NCBI GenBank assembly: GCA_016710435.1
Contig: JADJVV010000001.1
Span: 3,184,501 to 3,248,500 of the forward strand
DNA length: 64,000 bases
Origin: Hyphomicrobiales bacterium
Lineage (GTDB): Bacteria; Pseudomonadota; Alphaproteobacteria; Rhizobiales; Aestuariivirgaceae
Direction: 5' to 3'
Both the position numbers and the translations under genes were made by a program. Shown piece by piece: positions 63,641-64,000 of this stretch (position 1 is the stretch's first letter; every line of letters begins with the position of its first letter). Under the pieces are notes generated by a model. The model made no database searches. It was not told where the DNA came from and was given only the letters and a program-made list of their open reading frames with translations.

Positions 63641-64000
63641 TCAGCGGTCAGACAAAGCCTGCCACGATGCATCGGTGAGAAAAATCCTGGCAGACGGGAT
63701 GCCGCCACTGGCTGCCACCACGAACAGTTCCTCAACCCCATAGTAGTCGATGCAGCCTTTCACCATCACCGCGAACTCTGGCCTCAGATGCCCGCCTCGG
63801 ATTTCACAATGCTTTCGGTTATCAGTTTCCGGCTGGCGACGACATAGTTTCCCGTATTCAGGATATTGCCGTCCTTCTTCACCACACTGTCATCGCCCTC
63901 GCTGCAGAAAGCGCACGTTGCGCTTCTTCTTTGGCAAGCCCTGAAAGATGTCGCATGACCACGCAGCATATGTGCCTTTGCCAACAACCGGAGGCAGCGC
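63641..64000 (-). other. Right-edge region with fragmentary minus-strand frames
   Basis: No intact gene is seen. Protein-like sequence appears in two frames on the minus strand: CAFCSEGDDSVVKKDGNILN in one (63784-63987) and MVKGCIDYYGVEELFVVAAS in another, ending at 63641. The switch of frame suggests a decayed gene that continues past the window, but I do not recognise it. Confidence 0.3.

Overview
The window is a GC-rich chromosomal segment that looks alphaproteobacterial, most likely Hyphomicrobiales (Rhizobiales). The signs are a succinyl-CoA/glycine-type 5-aminolevulinate synthase (HemA), a complete nuoA-N operon followed by birA and a ribonuclease J gene, the proS-lolC-lolD-dnaE neighbourhood, a BacA/SbmA-type transporter, an Ate/Bpt aminoacyl-transferase, and a MarR regulator beside an L,D-transpeptidase that resembles the LdtR/LdtP pair. 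No rRNA operon, CRISPR array or complete insertion sequence was seen. I do not name a genus.

Left part (1-25 kb): the 5' end of a probable proton-pumping pyrophosphatase gene; a 1231-residue secreted RTX protein with delta-60 repeats; an MFS transporter overlapping nusB; an FMN riboswitch driving a RibN-type riboflavin importer; a DUF1906-type secreted protein; nrdR and glyA, with an 88-bp palindromic element between them; hemA; the ldtP/ldtR-like pair; two exported envelope proteins; hemB; a beta-hydroxyacid dehydrogenase; bpt; a GNAT-like protein; two tandem paralogues of an unrecognised, possibly PAS-like family; then parC and rnj. The ribD-ribE-ribH genes that many alphaproteobacteria carry between nrdR and nusB are absent, and the FMN-controlled importer lies there instead.

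Centre (25.6-41.7 kb): birA and the 15 kb nuo operon on the minus strand, tightly packed and often with overlapping stop/start codons. One extra ORF of 82 codons lies between nuoH and nuoI. NuoE carries a long Pro/Ala linker and a C-terminal helix-hairpin-helix-like domain, and NuoL carries a histidine-rich loop. A tRNA-Asp gene with its own terminator sits upstream of the operon.

Right part (41.7-64 kb): cupin, Fe-S scaffold, folE, hisI, CBS, rhomboid, PAS and PilZ genes; dnaE; a lytic transglycosylase gene with a single-base frameshift; lolD-lolC-proS; a candidate small RNA with a perfect intrinsic terminator; a decayed arsenic locus (truncated, frameshifted acr3 next to a DUF6428 gene); RidA; an MscS channel; an Rsm22-type methyltransferase; BacA; tRNA-Val; HU; a LysE exporter; a secreted protein with an internal duplication; an IclR regulator; and an AhpD-like protein preceded by an FNR/FixK-like box.

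Most of the window is conserved housekeeping DNA. The most distinctive points are the riboflavin-locus replacement, the tandem paralogue pair, the extra nuo-operon ORF, the candidate sRNA, and two broken genes (lytic transglycosylase, acr3). I found no clearly new multi-gene system; the tandem paralogues with their neighbours are the best candidates for undescribed biology.
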